A DNA stretch of 64,000 nucleotides from Arcobacter sp. CECT 8986. Its GTDB lineage: Bacteria > Campylobacterota > Campylobacteria > Campylobacterales > Arcobacteraceae. A program made the position numbers and the translations under genes. The stretch spans positions 1 to 64,000 of the forward strand of contig NZ_PDKG01000001.1 in the NCBI RefSeq assembly GCF_004116725.1, in the 5' to 3' direction. Below the pieces are notes generated by a model, which saw only the letters and a program-made list of their open reading frames with translations, ran no database searches and was not told the DNA's origin. Shown one piece after another: positions 63,684 through 64,000 of this stretch. How positions within the stretch are numbered: the first letter of the stretch is position 1; each line of letters begins with the position of its first letter.

Positions 63684-64000
63684 TTAGCTATCTTTGTACT
63701 CTTTCCACTTAATATCAAAGCTAAGATGTTTAAAATCAAAAGCAATCTGTTTTACTTTTGAATCCTCTTTTGGAACATACCCTTCTAATATAAAACTATC
63801 ATCTTTTTTTGTTAAAAAAGTCTCTATTTGAAAAGCAATATCTCTAAAAAGTGTTACTTGAAACTGTTCTTTTACTAAAGATTTTAAATCAATTCCCACT
63901 TCTAAATAGATTTTTTCTTTATTTAAAAAATAGTTCTTTTTAAAACTCTCTTCAAATATCATTCTTCTAATATTTTGATAATCTGACAAAATCTCATCTT
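63684..64000 (-). CDS. Hypothetical protein, 5' end outside window
   Basis: The frame is open to the right edge (the visible part begins KDEI, then LSDYQNIRRMIFEESFKKNY), so the start is not in the window. A TTG at 63989 would give 101 residues, but the frame continues upstream without a stop. No known family. The end has IAFDFKHLSFDIKWKEYKDS. Beta-strand and helix propensities alternate. Nothing can be said about function. Confidence 0.5.
   Translation of the reverse strand, partial: DEILSDYQNIRRMIFEESFKKNYFLNKEKIYLEVGIDLKSLVKEQFQVTLFRDIAFQIETFLTKKDDSFILEGYVPKEDSKVKQIAFDFKHLSFDIKWKEYKDS

Noticed and set aside
1-64000. CRISPR array, insertion sequence or prophage
   Set aside because: No regular direct repeat array, transposase frame or phage structural gene was found; xerH is the housekeeping recombinase type, not a phage integrase.

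Overview
The window is AT-rich bacterial chromosome with short gaps, overlapping genes and strong AAGGAG-type ribosome binding sites. The gene set and gene order point to the Campylobacterota, most likely an Arcobacter-type genus. Signs are a single XerH-type recombinase, a purD locus preceded by a 6S-like RNA, the order ilvB-ilvH-lpxD-ftsK, a pssA/ppx neighbourhood, a very long PutA, and low-GC flagellar-type small proteins. The assignment is from protein and gene-order recognition only; no database search was run.

Layout. 1-6468 (+): the end of a type VI secretion VgrG gene, then a secreted Sel1-repeat protein (probable immunity protein), a DUF2235/Tle1-like lipase effector, a one-helix membrane protein and a lipoprotein. 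6576-7628 (+): xerH, with a dif-like inverted repeat just upstream. 7643-12799 (-): a chemotaxis operon cheY-cheA-cheR-cheD-cheB with no cheW. 12880-19540 (-): purD, an RDD membrane protein, lptD, a phosphoribosyltransferase and pnp, preceded by a probable 6S RNA. 19771-22473 (-): hpf, der and hemD. 22665-28097 (-): ilvB, ilvH, lpxD and ftsK. 28248-32935: a flagellin-like protein (+), a GGDEF protein, pssA and ppx (-), then a SprA-type metalloprotease, a small axial-like protein and a zinc-ribbon thioredoxin (+). 32971-35822 (-): a DUF523 protein, a TtcA-like ATPase and a Na+/H+ antiporter, with a structured gap between the last two. 36238-39435 (+): a three-gene cassette of zinc/aspartyl-protease-like lipoprotein, inactive transglutaminase with seven helices, and RimK-like ATP-grasp ligase. 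39455-43033 (-): putA. 43165-48572 (-): livKHMGF, headed by a ribbon-helix-helix protein and an unknown protein. 48742-64000: single genes and small operons (EamA transporters, an OmpR regulator, moeA, rmuC, an M48 protease, a PLD-type nuclease, a thioesterase, an MFS/AraC pair, an LLM oxidoreductase with an EthD gene, a cupin, a sensor kinase).

The features that stand out are: two genes (ftsK and an EamA transporter) whose conserved N-termini have no ATG, GTG or TTG and appear to start at ATA with the same AAAGG-N7-ATA arrangement; an EthD gene broken by one base in an A7 tract; four GFFDD-type repeats in the CheA linker; a ribbon-helix-helix/unknown-protein pair with a palindromic operator at the head of the branched-chain amino acid operon; and the T6SS lipase module. 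No IS element, CRISPR array, tRNA or rRNA was seen. No gene-free stretch exceeds 300 bases.
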